A stretch of DNA of 15,491 nucleotides from an uncultured Collinsella sp. GTDB taxonomy: Bacteria > Actinomycetota > Coriobacteriia > Coriobacteriales > Coriobacteriaceae. The stretch covers positions 1 to 15,491 of the forward strand of contig CABUUG010000031.1 of the NCBI GenBank assembly GCA_902494605.1. The letters run 5' to 3'. The position numbers and the translations under genes are program-made. Positions 1 to 6,536 of this stretch are shown here, in pieces (positions within the stretch are counted from its first letter, which is position 1; the number at the start of each line of letters is the position of its first letter). Under the pieces are notes generated by a model. The model saw only the letters and a program-made list of their open reading frames with translations, did no database searches and was not told where the DNA came from.

Positions 1-89
1 CCGTTGCTTTGGGGCATAGCCCCGCTTCATCTTCTCTCGCGCAGCCAACTGAATGATGCGATTTGGGTGCTGGAAGATGGGGAGAGCTC

Positions 90-1490
90 ATGGCTTCTTC
101 TGATGCAACACAACGAGCAGTTCTTGCCGGACTTTCGTGCGGGATCGGCCTTGCCGCTCCCGTGGTTATGTATGCCGCGACGCTGCCGTTTTCGTCGGTG
201 AACGAGACGGTCGTGGCGGGTGCGGTTCCCTTCGCCGTGGGCGCGGTGGCGGGCGTGGGTATCTATGCCGCCTCGCTGGGTATTTCCGAGTACCGTGCGC
301 AGCGTGAAGAGCGTCTGTTCCAGCCCGATGCCATGGGCGGTGCCGCCAATCTCAATCAGCATCAAAGCGAGTTCAAGACCGCCTCGATTCCAGCTCAGCA
401 GCAGGATGCGACTCCTTATGCTGCTGTTTCTGCTTCTCAGGCTCAGCCGGAGCAGTCTACCTCGGCATTCCTTTCCGGCCTGACTGGTGCGTTCCAGCGC
501 CGTCATGCCGATGATGGTGTCCCTACCATCGCTCGAGCCGCAGATGCTATGGACGAGGCCGAGGCTTGGTCCATGATCGACAGTATGCTCGACGACGATT
601 CGCCGGTGAGCTGCGACCCCGCACGCTCGCGCGACGTCTATCAAGTCGCCATCGACGAGCTCACCAACGGCGGGCAGACCGGCTCCCTCAATCGCGACGA
701 CATCGCCGCCGCGGCACGCGCCGTGTCTGGCTCCCAGGCCGCCCCTGCGGGCAGCACGGCAGCTTTCGTGGCACTCGTTGCAAACGCGGCAGCCAATAAC
801 GCCTACAGCGCTACCTCGGCGGACGTGAACGCTTCTGCCGATAATTCGTACGTTGATGAAGCCATTACTGCGGACGAGGAGGCCGTTGCCGCCCGCCGTG
901 CCGCCGAAAGCTCGCTGTGGGGCGCTCCTGCCCAGCAGCAGGCGGCCGAGGCTGCGCCGTACAACGCAAACCTCGCCAGCATGCCTATCATCTCCGGTGC
1001 CGCGGACATCGATCTCGATGACCTCGATGAGCCTGCAGCCATCACCGCATCGATTGATGCCCAAGATCGCATCGACACCGGCGACCTTCCGGACGCCTCG
1101 CTCGAGGTCGATGTCCCCATGGCCGATTACTCGGGCCACGAGGACATGTGGGCCGCCGCCACCGCGATTCTGGATGAGATTGACGAGCCCGCTCCTGTTG
1201 TAGCGCCCGCTCCCGTCGCTGCCCCTCAGCCTGCTACCCCCGCCTATGTCGGCCGTCACAGCGCTGTGTTCCCCGAGGATACCGCCCGCATCTCGCGCGA
1301 GAGCATCGAGCGGGCCGAGGCTATTGCCGCTGGCATTATGGAAAATCGTCGTCACGAGCGCGTCAATCAGATCCTCGAGGAAGAGATCGAGCGCCTGCAG
1401 TCCTCTACCGCCAAGCGTACGGGCCGTGCCTATCTGAGCGTTATCGAGGGCGGTACCGCCAGCTTTGCGCCGCTCCGCGCGGAGGCATAA
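90..1490 (+). CDS. Hypothetical membrane-anchored Ala/acid-rich protein
   Basis: I do not recognise this 466-residue protein. The ATG at 90 is chosen over an in-frame TTG at 63 because GGGGAGAG lies just upstream (79-86). Two hydrophobic segments near the N-terminus (about residues 10-33 and 40-64) read as a membrane hairpin. About 310 residues follow that are rich in Ala, Asp, Glu, Ser and Pro, probably disordered, with Gln runs and a Pro/Ala/Val stretch near residues 370-386. The last 70 residues hold a charged helical segment (about 400-440, with ILEEEIERLQ) that could form a short coiled coil. No enzyme motif is visible. The VanZ-like gene starts 7 nt after the stop, so the two are probably co-transcribed. 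A cell-envelope role is a guess from the anchor and the neighbour only. The promoter probably lies in or before the first 89 bases. Confidence 0.7.
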   Translation: MASSDATQRAVLAGLSCGIGLAAPVVMYAATLPFSSVNETVVAGAVPFAVGAVAGVGIYAASLGISEYRAQREERLFQPDAMGGAANLNQHQSEFKTASIPAQQQDATPYAAVSASQAQPEQSTSAFLSGLTGAFQRRHADDGVPTIARAADAMDEAEAWSMIDSMLDDDSPVSCDPARSRDVYQVAIDELTNGGQTGSLNRDDIAAAARAVSGSQAAPAGSTAAFVALVANAAANNAYSATSADVNASADNSYVDEAITADEEAVAARRAAESSLWGAPAQQQAAEAAPYNANLASMPIISGAADIDLDDLDEPAAITASIDAQDRIDTGDLPDASLEVDVPMADYSGHEDMWAAATAILDEIDEPAPVVAPAPVAAPQPATPAYVGRHSAVFPEDTARISRESIERAEAIAAGIMENRRHERVNQILEEEIERLQSSTAKRTGRAYLSVIEGGTASFAPLRAEA

Positions 1491-1497
1491 CTTCTGC

Positions 1498-1947
1498 ATG
1501 GTTAAGATCAATCGAAAATGGGCGGTCGTGACCTGCCTGATGGCGCTCTTGATCTGGGGCAATTCGCTGGTTCCCGGCTCGGGGTCGGGCTCGCTGAGCC
1601 TAACGGTCATGGAAGCTATCCGCTGTTTCCTGCACGGCGTGGGACTTCCATATGAATGGGTGACCAACTTTGTTGTTCGCAAGTGCGCGCATTTTACCGA
1701 GTATATGGTGCTCGGCATCCTGGCAACGCACGCCTTTGATCTTGAGGGCCGGCGCACCTTTGACGTGCTGCTGCCCACGGCGGTGTTCCTGCTGCTGATT
1801 CCCTCGATCGACGAGACGATTCAGCTCTTTGTGCCGGGACGCGCCGGCATGATCACCGATGTGATGATCGACTGCTGTGGAGCGGCAACGGGCGTTGTGC
1901 TCCGATATCTCTTACGGTCGCTGATGTGCGCCAAAAAGGCCGCCTAG
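1498..1947 (+). CDS. VanZ-family membrane protein
   Basis: Small integral membrane protein of 149 residues. The VanZ-family signatures are present: RKCAHFTEY at residues 61-69 and DETIQLFVPGR at 105-115, followed by a conserved D-x(3)-D-x(2)-G region (121-128). Hydrophobic segments at about 8-22, 65-80, 91-104 and 122-142 suggest four membrane spans. VanZ itself confers low-level teicoplanin resistance in enterococci. Most chromosomal relatives are uncharacterised, so resistance should not be assumed here. The ATG at 1498 is preferred to an upstream TTG at 1465 that would overlap the previous gene; GGAGG at 1481-1485 can serve as its ribosome binding site. The stop codon lies inside the stem of the following terminator. 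Confidence 0.85.
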   Translation: MVKINRKWAVVTCLMALLIWGNSLVPGSGSGSLSLTVMEAIRCFLHGVGLPYEWVTNFVVRKCAHFTEYMVLGILATHAFDLEGRRTFDVLLPTAVFLLLIPSIDETIQLFVPGRAGMITDVMIDCCGAATGVVLRYLLRSLMCAKKAA

Positions 1948-1978
1948 GACGTATTGTTTGGTCCTAGGCGGCCTTTTT
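1933..1978. terminator. Bidirectional intrinsic terminator
   Basis: A perfect 18-bp inverted repeat (1933-1950 and 1961-1978) surrounds a 10-nt loop. The left arm begins with five A and the right arm ends with five T, so the hairpin gives a U-tract on both strands. It can end the VanZ transcript and, on the minus strand, the convergent ROK kinase transcript. The VanZ stop codon (1945-1947) lies within the left arm. Confidence 0.9.
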
Positions 1979-2061
1979 TATTTGAGGGCTTATATGGGGC
2001 GTGGTGGCGTCGTTCCGTAGGTTGGATTTGCCGAGCGCGCCACGCCCTGTGGGTGCGTCTG

Positions 2062-2952
2062 CTACTGAAGCGCCTGTGCGCCCAGGGCCAGGCAGCCCAT
2101 AATGCCCTGCTTGCCCTCGAGGCTGTTGTTGACGATGTAGTTATCGATGTCGTTGACCTCGGGCGTGACGATATAGCCGTTGAGCATCTCGGCGCACTTC
2201 TTGCGTGCGAGCGGCACGATGGGGGTGTGGTCGGCCACGCCGCCGCCGATGATGATCTTTTGCGGCGCGTAGCACAGCGTGTAGGTCATGAGTGCTTGTG
2301 CCAGATAGCCGGCGAGCAGGTCCATGGCCTCCGGGTCATCGGCCATGTCTCCGGCGCTCTTGCCATCCCAGCGCTTTTTAACGCCGGGGCCGGCGATGAG
2401 GCCCTCGAGGCAGTTGTCGTGGAAGGGGCAGGCGCTATGTTCGCCGATGGTGTCGCGCGGGTCGCGCGTGACCAGGATGTGGCCGGCCTCGGGATGCATC
2501 ATGCCGTGCACGAGCTTACCGCCCGAGAGCACGCCGGCGCCCACGCCGGTGCCGATGGTCAGGTAGACCACATCGGTAAGGCCCTTGGCGCAACCAAACG
2601 TGACCTCGCCTAGGCAGGCGACGTTGACGTCGGTATCGTAGTCGCAGGGGATATTGAGCTCGTTTTGGATAGTGCCCAGCAGGTCAAAGTAGCGCCATGC
2701 CGTTTTGGGCGTCTCCAGGATCTTGCCGTATTGGGGCGAGGCAGGGTTGACTGCGGTGGGGCCAAAGGCGCCGATGCCCAGCGCGGCGATGCCCTTGTCG
2801 GCAAACCACGCGTTGACGGCCTCGACGGTCTCCTGCGGGGTCGTGGTCGCGATCTGCTCACGCTCCAGGACCGTACCGTCCGCATAGCCCGTGGCGCAGA
2901 CCATCTTGGTGCCGCCGGCCTCGAGCGCTCCGATAAGCTGCTGCTCTGCCAT
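2062..2952 (-). CDS. ROK-family sugar kinase, probable fructokinase
   Basis: Cytosolic kinase of 296 residues that phosphorylates a sugar with ATP, most likely fructose to fructose-6-phosphate. The N-terminal phosphate-binding motif GALEAGGTK is at residues 8-16, the catalytic Asp region DTDVN at 106-110 (Asp108), and the second glycine-rich loop TIGTGVGAGV at 132-141. The ROK zinc site is present as EAGH (His158) and CPFHDNC (175-181), followed by LEGLIAGPG. This short ROK form with C-P-F-H-x-x-C resembles the Bacillus fructokinases of the YdhR/GmuE type more than glucokinases or NagC-type repressors, and there is no N-terminal HTH. It starts with ATG after AAAGGA. It is transcribed alone, with the aminotransferase terminator upstream. 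Glucose or mannose could also be substrates. Confidence 0.87.
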   Translation of the reverse strand: MAEQQLIGALEAGGTKMVCATGYADGTVLEREQIATTTPQETVEAVNAWFADKGIAALGIGAFGPTAVNPASPQYGKILETPKTAWRYFDLLGTIQNELNIPCDYDTDVNVACLGEVTFGCAKGLTDVVYLTIGTGVGAGVLSGGKLVHGMMHPEAGHILVTRDPRDTIGEHSACPFHDNCLEGLIAGPGVKKRWDGKSAGDMADDPEAMDLLAGYLAQALMTYTLCYAPQKIIIGGGVADHTPIVPLARKKCAEMLNGYIVTPEVNDIDNYIVNNSLEGKQGIMGCLALGAQALQ

Positions 2953-2990
2953 AGTATTCCTTTCTCTGGGACGAGTTGCTCCGTGACTAA

Positions 2991-3020
2991 AGTATAGAGC
3001 TCTAAACCATTTAAGAAAGC
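2991..3020 (-). promoter_or_regulatory. Possible promoter with palindromic operator for ROK kinase
   Basis: On the minus strand a TATACT -10-like hexamer (complement of 2991-2996) lies about 40 nt upstream of the kinase ATG. A perfect 10-bp palindrome, TAGAGCTCTA (2995-3004), overlaps its upstream edge and could be an operator. No good -35 is visible at 16-18 nt; only a weak T-rich CTTTCT-like element is present. This is a guess by position and sequence. Confidence 0.3.
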
Positions 3021-3027
3021 GCTATAG

Positions 3028-3068
3028 AAAGAAGCCTCGCAACGCGGCGGGCGGTGCGAGGCTTCTTT
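3028..3068 (-). terminator. Intrinsic terminator of the aminotransferase gene
   Basis: A perfect 14-bp inverted repeat (3028-3041 and 3055-3068) has a 13-nt G/C-rich loop. On the minus strand the stem ends in TTCTTTCTATAG, giving a U-rich tail. It lies 25 nt past the aminotransferase stop and before the kinase promoter region, so it separates the two genes into different transcripts. Confidence 0.8.
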
Positions 3069-3093
3069 GGTTACTTTAGTTGCCGGGCCGTCC

Positions 3094-4275
3094 TTACCCG
3101 CGCGGCTTGATTTTATCACGTAGCGACTTGAGGTTCTCCAGCGCCGCGTTAAGCGTCTCGTCTCGCTTGGCAAAGTGGAAACGAATCAGGTGGTTGACGG
3201 GCTCGCGGAAGAAGCTCGAGCCGGGCACGGCGCCCACACCCACCTTAGACGCGAGGTCCTCGCAGAATTCGAGGTCGCTGTCATAGCCAAACTCAGAGAT
3301 GTCCATCATGACGTAGTAGGCGCCCTGCGGCACGTTATGCTCAAGACCGATGCTGTCGAGTCCCTGACAGAACAGGTCACGTTTGGCGGTATAGAGGTCG
3401 AGGACCTCATCGTAATAGCTGTCGTCGAAGTTGAGGGCGGTGACGACGGCTTCCTGCAGGGGAGCGGCGGCACCCACGGTGAGGAAGTCGTGGACCTTTT
3501 TGATGCGCTCGGTGATTTCGGCAGGGGCGATAGTGTAGCCCAGACGCCAGCCGGTGATGGAGTAGGTCTTGGACAGCGAGCTGCAGCTGATGGTGCGCTC
3601 AAACATGCCGGGCAGCGTGGCCATATAGACGTGCTCGTGGGGCGCGTAGACGATGTGCTCGTAGACCTCGTCGGTGATGCAGTAGGTGTCGTACTTTTTG
3701 CAGAGGTCGGCGATAAAGGTGAGCTCATCGCGTGTAAAGACCTTGCCGCAGGGGTTGGAAGGGTTGCACAGGACGATGGCCTTGGGGTCGTTGTCGCGGA
3801 AGGCCGCCTCGAGTACCTCGCGGTCAAAGTCGAATGTGGGCGGGTTGAGCGGCACGTAGATGGGCTCGGCACCCGAAAGGATCGTGTCGGCGCCGTAGTT
3901 CTCGTAGAACGGCGAGAAGATGACGACCTTGTCGCCGGGGTTGGTGACCGTCATCATGGCGGCCATCATGGCCTCGGTGGAGCCGCAGGTGACTACGATA
4001 TTCTCGTTGGGGTTCACCGGCATACCCATAAAGTGCTCCTGTTTGGCGGCGAGCGCCTCGCGCATGGCCTGGGAGCCCCAGGTGATGGAGTACTGGTGAT
4101 AGAGCGGCTTGGGGTCGCTGGCGATGGCGCTGAGGCTGTTGAGCAGCTGCGCCGGGGGATCGAAGTCGGGGAAGCCCTGCGAGAGATTGACAGCGCCATA
4201 CTTATTGGAGATGCGTGTCATGCGGCGGATGACCGAATCGGTAAACGTTGCCGTGCGGTTGGATAGTTCTTTCAT
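3094..4275 (-). CDS. Class I/II PLP-dependent aminotransferase
   Basis: Cytosolic PLP aminotransferase of 393 residues, close to the usual length of the family. The ATG at 4275 is chosen because AAAGGA precedes it and the protein then begins as relatives do; the open frame upstream to 4434 looks like leader sequence. Seen motifs: NLSQGFPDFDPP at 30-41, NPSNPCGK at 171-178, TDEVYEHIVY at 201-210, the PLP lysine in SSLSKTYS (Lys236), GWRLGY at 242-247, and the substrate-carboxylate arginine in HLIRFHF (Arg365). The NLSQGFPDF start resembles the subgroup with kynurenine/glutamine transaminases and methionine aminotransferases, so a role with Met, aromatic or Gln-type substrates is likely. The exact substrate cannot be read from sequence. 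A hairpin sits in its leader (4302-4339). Confidence 0.9.
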   Translation of the reverse strand: MKELSNRTATFTDSVIRRMTRISNKYGAVNLSQGFPDFDPPAQLLNSLSAIASDPKPLYHQYSITWGSQAMREALAAKQEHFMGMPVNPNENIVVTCGSTEAMMAAMMTVTNPGDKVVIFSPFYENYGADTILSGAEPIYVPLNPPTFDFDREVLEAAFRDNDPKAIVLCNPSNPCGKVFTRDELTFIADLCKKYDTYCITDEVYEHIVYAPHEHVYMATLPGMFERTISCSSLSKTYSITGWRLGYTIAPAEITERIKKVHDFLTVGAAAPLQEAVVTALNFDDSYYDEVLDLYTAKRDLFCQGLDSIGLEHNVPQGAYYVMMDISEFGYDSDLEFCEDLASKVGVGAVPGSSFFREPVNHLIRFHFAKRDETLNAALENLKSLRDKIKPRG

Positions 4276-4301
4276 GCCGGTCCTTTCGAGCATTTGCAGT
4301 G

Positions 4302-4339
4302 GGGCAAGTTTACTCCTATGAAACCGGTAGGATTTGCCC
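4302..4339 (-). promoter_or_regulatory. Two-part stem-loop upstream of the aminotransferase
   Basis: Arms GGGCAA (4302-4307) and TTGCCC (4334-4339) enclose TCCTA (4314-4318) and TAGGA (4328-4332). The internal loop is lopsided (6 nt against 1 nt), and the 9-nt apical loop contains most of ACCGGT. It lies 27-64 nt upstream of the aminotransferase ATG, in its promoter or 5' leader. I do not recognise a known riboswitch class. It could be an operator or an RNA leader element. Confidence 0.3.
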
Positions 4340-4386
4340 GAAATGGATCTAAAAAAACTCTTTTCAAAATTCTTGAAAATTGGGGC

Positions 4387-4415
4387 TTGCATCGCATGGC
4401 GTTCCTTGCAATAAT
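4387..4415 (+). promoter_or_regulatory. Likely sigma-70 promoter for the tRNA pair
   Basis: TTGCAT (4387-4392) is separated by exactly 17 nt from AATAAT (4410-4415). A G/C-rich stretch follows where a stable-RNA promoter would have its discriminator. The predicted start is about 20 nt before tRNA-His. This is inferred by motif and spacing only. Confidence 0.45.
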
Positions 4416-4441
4416 AGTCGAGCGCGAAGCGCACAGGACAC

Positions 4442-4519
4442 GGTGGGTGTAGCTCAGTTGGCTAGAGCGACGGGTTGTGGTCCCGTAGGTCGAGGGTTCG
4501 AGTCCCTTTACCCACCCCA
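4442..4519 (+). tRNA. tRNA-His (GTG)
   Basis: A full cloverleaf can be folded. The acceptor stem pairs GTGGGTG (4443-4449) with TACCCAC (4509-4515), the D arm is GCTC...GAGC, the anticodon stem ACGGG/CCCGT encloses TTGTGGT with anticodon GTG, and the T loop is TTCGAGT. G4442 can serve as the G-1 typical of tRNA-His, opposite the discriminator C4516. CCA is encoded at 4517-4519. tRNA-Lys follows 22 nt later, so the two are likely one transcript. Confidence 0.95.
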
Positions 4520-4541
4520 GTTCTTGCTTCGTGTTGATATC

Positions 4542-4617
4542 GGGTCGTTAGCTCAGTTGGTAGAGCAGGGGACTCTTAATCCCAAGGTCCAGGGTTCGAC
4601 CCCCTGACGGCCCACCC
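4542..4617 (+). tRNA. tRNA-Lys (CTT)
   Basis: The cloverleaf has acceptor GGGTCGT (4542-4548) pairing with ACGGCCC (4607-4613), D arm GCTC/GAGC, anticodon loop CTCTTAA with anticodon CTT, and T arm CAGGG/CCCTG with loop TTCGACC. The discriminator is A4614. The next three bases are CCC rather than CCA, so the CCA tail must be completed after transcription. The outermost anticodon-stem pair is a G-A mismatch. The last 20 bases of the gene are repeated at 4775 onward. Confidence 0.93.
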
Positions 4618-4702
4618 AAAGCATGTTAAAGCGACTGGCTTAGGCTGGTCGCTTTTTTGTTAACCTCGCATGGGGTCGGACCCGTCGGGGCGCGGAGCTG
4701 AG
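4598..4702 (+). repeat. Direct repeat copy 1: tRNA-Lys 3' end plus terminator
   Basis: This 105-bp segment runs from the T loop of tRNA-Lys through its terminator and about 40 bp beyond. It is repeated at 4775-4879 with a constant offset of 177 bp, no gaps and about 8 mismatches by eye. See the second copy and the findings. Confidence 0.9.
4628..4658 (+). terminator. Intrinsic terminator of the tRNA operon
   Basis: A 12-bp stem (4628-4639 with 4644-4655, including two G-T wobbles) has the tetraloop TTAG and ends in a run of six T (4653-4658). It lies 10 nt past the tRNA-Lys end and is the expected stop of the tRNA transcript. Confidence 0.88.
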
Positions 4703-4774
4703 GAAATGCGTGAGCATTTACCAGCGCAGCGCGCAAGGCGCAAAGCGCCGCAGCGGCCGCCTGCGCAGTAGGCT

Positions 4775-4879
4775 GACCCCCTGACGGCCCACCCAAAGAT
4801 TGTTAAAGCGACTGGCTCAGGCTGGTCGCTTTTTTGTTGACCTCGCATGGGGTCGAACCCGAAAGGGCGCGGAGCTGAG
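4775..4879 (+). repeat. Direct repeat copy 2: tRNA-Lys 3' remnant plus terminator
   Basis: Second copy of the 105-bp repeat. It carries only the last 20 bases of a tRNA-Lys, so it is not a functional tRNA; nothing before 4775 resembles the missing 5' part. The 72 bp between the copies (4703-4774) are rich in short hairpins, for example AAATGC/GCATTT around GTGA and GGCGC/GCGCC around AAA. Two origins fit: a tandem tRNA-Lys duplicate that lost most of its second gene, or the two ends left by an element that used the tRNA 3' end as its attachment site. Confidence 0.88.
4805..4835 (+). terminator. Orphan duplicate of the tRNA terminator
   Basis: This is the same stem as the terminator at 4628-4658, with loop TCAG in place of TTAG and the same six-T tail. 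No intact gene precedes it, so it can only act as a back-up stop for read-through from the tRNA operon. Confidence 0.75.
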
Positions 4880-4888
4880 TGATCTGCA

Positions 4889-4960
4889 CCGTGATTCCCT
4901 TAGGGAAACACGGCTAAAGCCCCGTAGGCGCGTTCTCCTTAGGGGAATCTTGCTTACGGG
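4889..4960. repeat. Two tandem hairpins with TTA triloops
   Basis: Hairpin A (4889-4913) pairs two 11-nt arms around TTA with one A-A mismatch. Hairpin B (4921-4960) has outer arms CCCGTA/TACGGG, a wobble-rich middle with one bulge, and inner arms TTCTCC/GGGGAA around TTA. The apical parts of A and B resemble each other (TTCCC-TTA-GGGAA and TTCTCC-TTA-GGGGAA). Neither has a T-run on either strand, so neither is a clear intrinsic terminator, though they lie just past the stop of the minus-strand flavoprotein gene. A REP-like palindromic element or a transcript-end structure is possible. Confidence 0.6.
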
Positions 4961-5009
4961 ACTCGATGCATGTTGAGAAGTTGTGATCAAACTCAAAGTG
5001 AGAATCGAT

Positions 5010-6536
5010 TTAGTCTGCTCGATAGTGCGAACCTAAGCTTTCAGTTCGCTTGCGCATGGCTTTGACCATTTCCTGTGCTAGTCGAATCTGCGACTGTAGG
5101 CGGGCGAGGGCTGCGATCTCGCTGTCATCGGCATGCGGCTTGCTCAGCGCCATGGCCTTGTCTTGCAGGCTTTCAAGCTGTTGCAGGGCCTCGGATAGGC
5201 CTGTTTCGGTCCTGTTGATCATGCAATAGGTGCTCATCGTGTGCCTAAGGCTGTGTGTCAGGCGTTCGGCATCTGTTGTGGCAATGCCGTACTGGGGGAG
5301 GGTGATATCCGCCTTCAGGGCTGCCTCAGGCTCCTTCTGCGCTGCAAGGGCTGCCGATGCGCCCGCGATGCGCCCGAACACGATGCCGTTGGCACTTGAT
5401 AAGCCACCAATGCGGTCGGCTCCGTGCATGCCGCCTGTCGCCTCGCCGCAAGCGTAGAGACCCTCAACGCCCGTGTACGCGGTCTTATCGATCTTGATGC
5501 CGCCGTTAGCGGCGTGGGCATACATCGCAACGCGCATCTCGTCAGTCGGAGCGATGCCGTGCTCGTCTTGCAGCCAGGTGGCAAAGGTCTGCACAAACTC
5601 TGGGACATCCTCGCGGGGGAAGTCGTAGTGGAGTGCCAGGCCTTCGACACCTGCCTGATCGATGACGAGATCGATAGCGCGGGAGGCCAAGCGTGACGTG
5701 AAGGGGCCATATCCAGAGCGCTGCTCGAGCAGGTCGTCCAGCTTGTCGTCGGCAATATCTACCGGCTGGTCTATATGTACGTAGCGCCAGGTTTTCTCGT
5801 TGAAGACCAGGTTGCGCTTGGGCTCGATGAAGCCGGGCATCATCTGCATGAACTCTATATTAGCAAGCGATGCGCCGTGCGCCAGTGCGATGGCCTGCGA
5901 GGAGCTGAGCACATCAGCCGACGTAAGGCTGCGCTCGAACAGGCCGCCTGTGCCACCGGCTGCGATGATCGTGGCCTTGGCAGCAAAGGGCACGATTCGA
6001 TTTTCGGTAAGGTCGTAGAGTACGGTTCCGGTTATTCTGCCGTTCGTGTCCTCAACAAGGTCAATAAGCTCATGGCGGGGGAGCAGGCGAATGCCGAGTG
6101 ACTCGATCCGGGTCGTCAGAGCGTCCTCAAGGGGCTTGCGGGTGAGGCCGCGCCACATACGTGTCTTATGGTCAAAGCAAGGGATAAATTGCTTTTGCTG
6201 GGCGCTCTCGGCGCTTTGCGGGTGCTGGAGTTCTACGCCCAGATCCTGTTCGAGCCAGTCAATCGCTTGGGGAATGCAGTGGACGAACGTTTGGACGAGT
6301 TCGGGGTCGGCAACGCCGCCGCCGACGGTCTGAATGGTGTCGATGAGGTCCTGTTCATCGTCTTCGTTAACGGGTCCGATAAGCCCTAGGCCCCAGGTTC
6401 CGGGGAAGAAGCTCGATCCACTCATAGTCTTGCCGGCGCTTGCCACAGTGACGGTTGCACCCGTGCGTGCCGCTTCGATGGCGGCGCAAAGGCCCGCAAT
6501 GCCAGATCCAATTACCAGTACATCAGTCGATTCCAT
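5010..6536 (-). CDS. FAD flavoprotein, fumarate reductase/aspartate oxidase family
   Basis: Soluble flavoprotein of 508 residues. The ATG at 6536 follows AAAGGA; the reading frame upstream to 6593 adds only basic, non-family residues. The Rossmann FAD motif VIGSGIAGLCAA is at residues 8-19, AAGGTGGLF at 192-200, HAANGGI at 341-347, and the second FAD motif HGADRIGGLSSANGIVFGR at 371-389. A C-terminal helical domain (RHTMSTYCMINRTETGLSEAL) matches the succinate dehydrogenase/fumarate reductase flavoprotein C-domain. Where FrdA/SdhA carry the histidine for covalent FAD there is SSFFPGTWGLG (41-51), so FAD is probably non-covalent. There is no signal peptide, heme domain or neighbouring FrdB. 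NadA and NadC are not adjacent, so aspartate oxidase (NAD synthesis) is possible but unproven; a soluble reductase acting on fumarate or another enoate is the alternative. Confidence 0.85.
   Translation of the reverse strand: MESTDVLVIGSGIAGLCAAIEAARTGATVTVASAGKTMSGSSFFPGTWGLGLIGPVNEDDEQDLIDTIQTVGGGVADPELVQTFVHCIPQAIDWLEQDLGVELQHPQSAESAQQKQFIPCFDHKTRMWRGLTRKPLEDALTTRIESLGIRLLPRHELIDLVEDTNGRITGTVLYDLTENRIVPFAAKATIIAAGGTGGLFERSLTSADVLSSSQAIALAHGASLANIEFMQMMPGFIEPKRNLVFNEKTWRYVHIDQPVDIADDKLDDLLEQRSGYGPFTSRLASRAIDLVIDQAGVEGLALHYDFPREDVPEFVQTFATWLQDEHGIAPTDEMRVAMYAHAANGGIKIDKTAYTGVEGLYACGEATGGMHGADRIGGLSSANGIVFGRIAGASAALAAQKEPEAALKADITLPQYGIATTDAERLTHSLRHTMSTYCMINRTETGLSEALQQLESLQDKAMALSKPHADDSEIAALARLQSQIRLAQEMVKAMRKRTESLGSHYRAD

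Noticed and set aside
11..23. GGGGC-ATA-GCCCC hairpin near the left edge as a terminator
   Set aside because: The stem is only 5 bp and is not followed by a T-run; the upstream gene is not in the window.
27..1778. 583-residue open frame on the minus strand
   Set aside because: It is antisense to the membrane protein and VanZ gene, is Arg/Gly-rich with no motif, and VanZ motifs on the plus strand are clear.
3175..4266. 363-residue open frame on the plus strand
   Set aside because: It is antisense to the aminotransferase, whose PLP motifs are unmistakable; the shadow product has no recognisable domain.
4302..4339. Known riboswitch in the aminotransferase leader
   Set aside because: I compared it from memory with preQ1, SAM, THF, guanidine and fluoride consensus cores and found no convincing match; kept only as an unassigned stem-loop.
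4276..4434. N-terminal extension of the aminotransferase by 53 residues
   Set aside because: The extension is basic and unlike the family, lacks a good RBS, and the start at 4275 has AAAGGA at the right distance.
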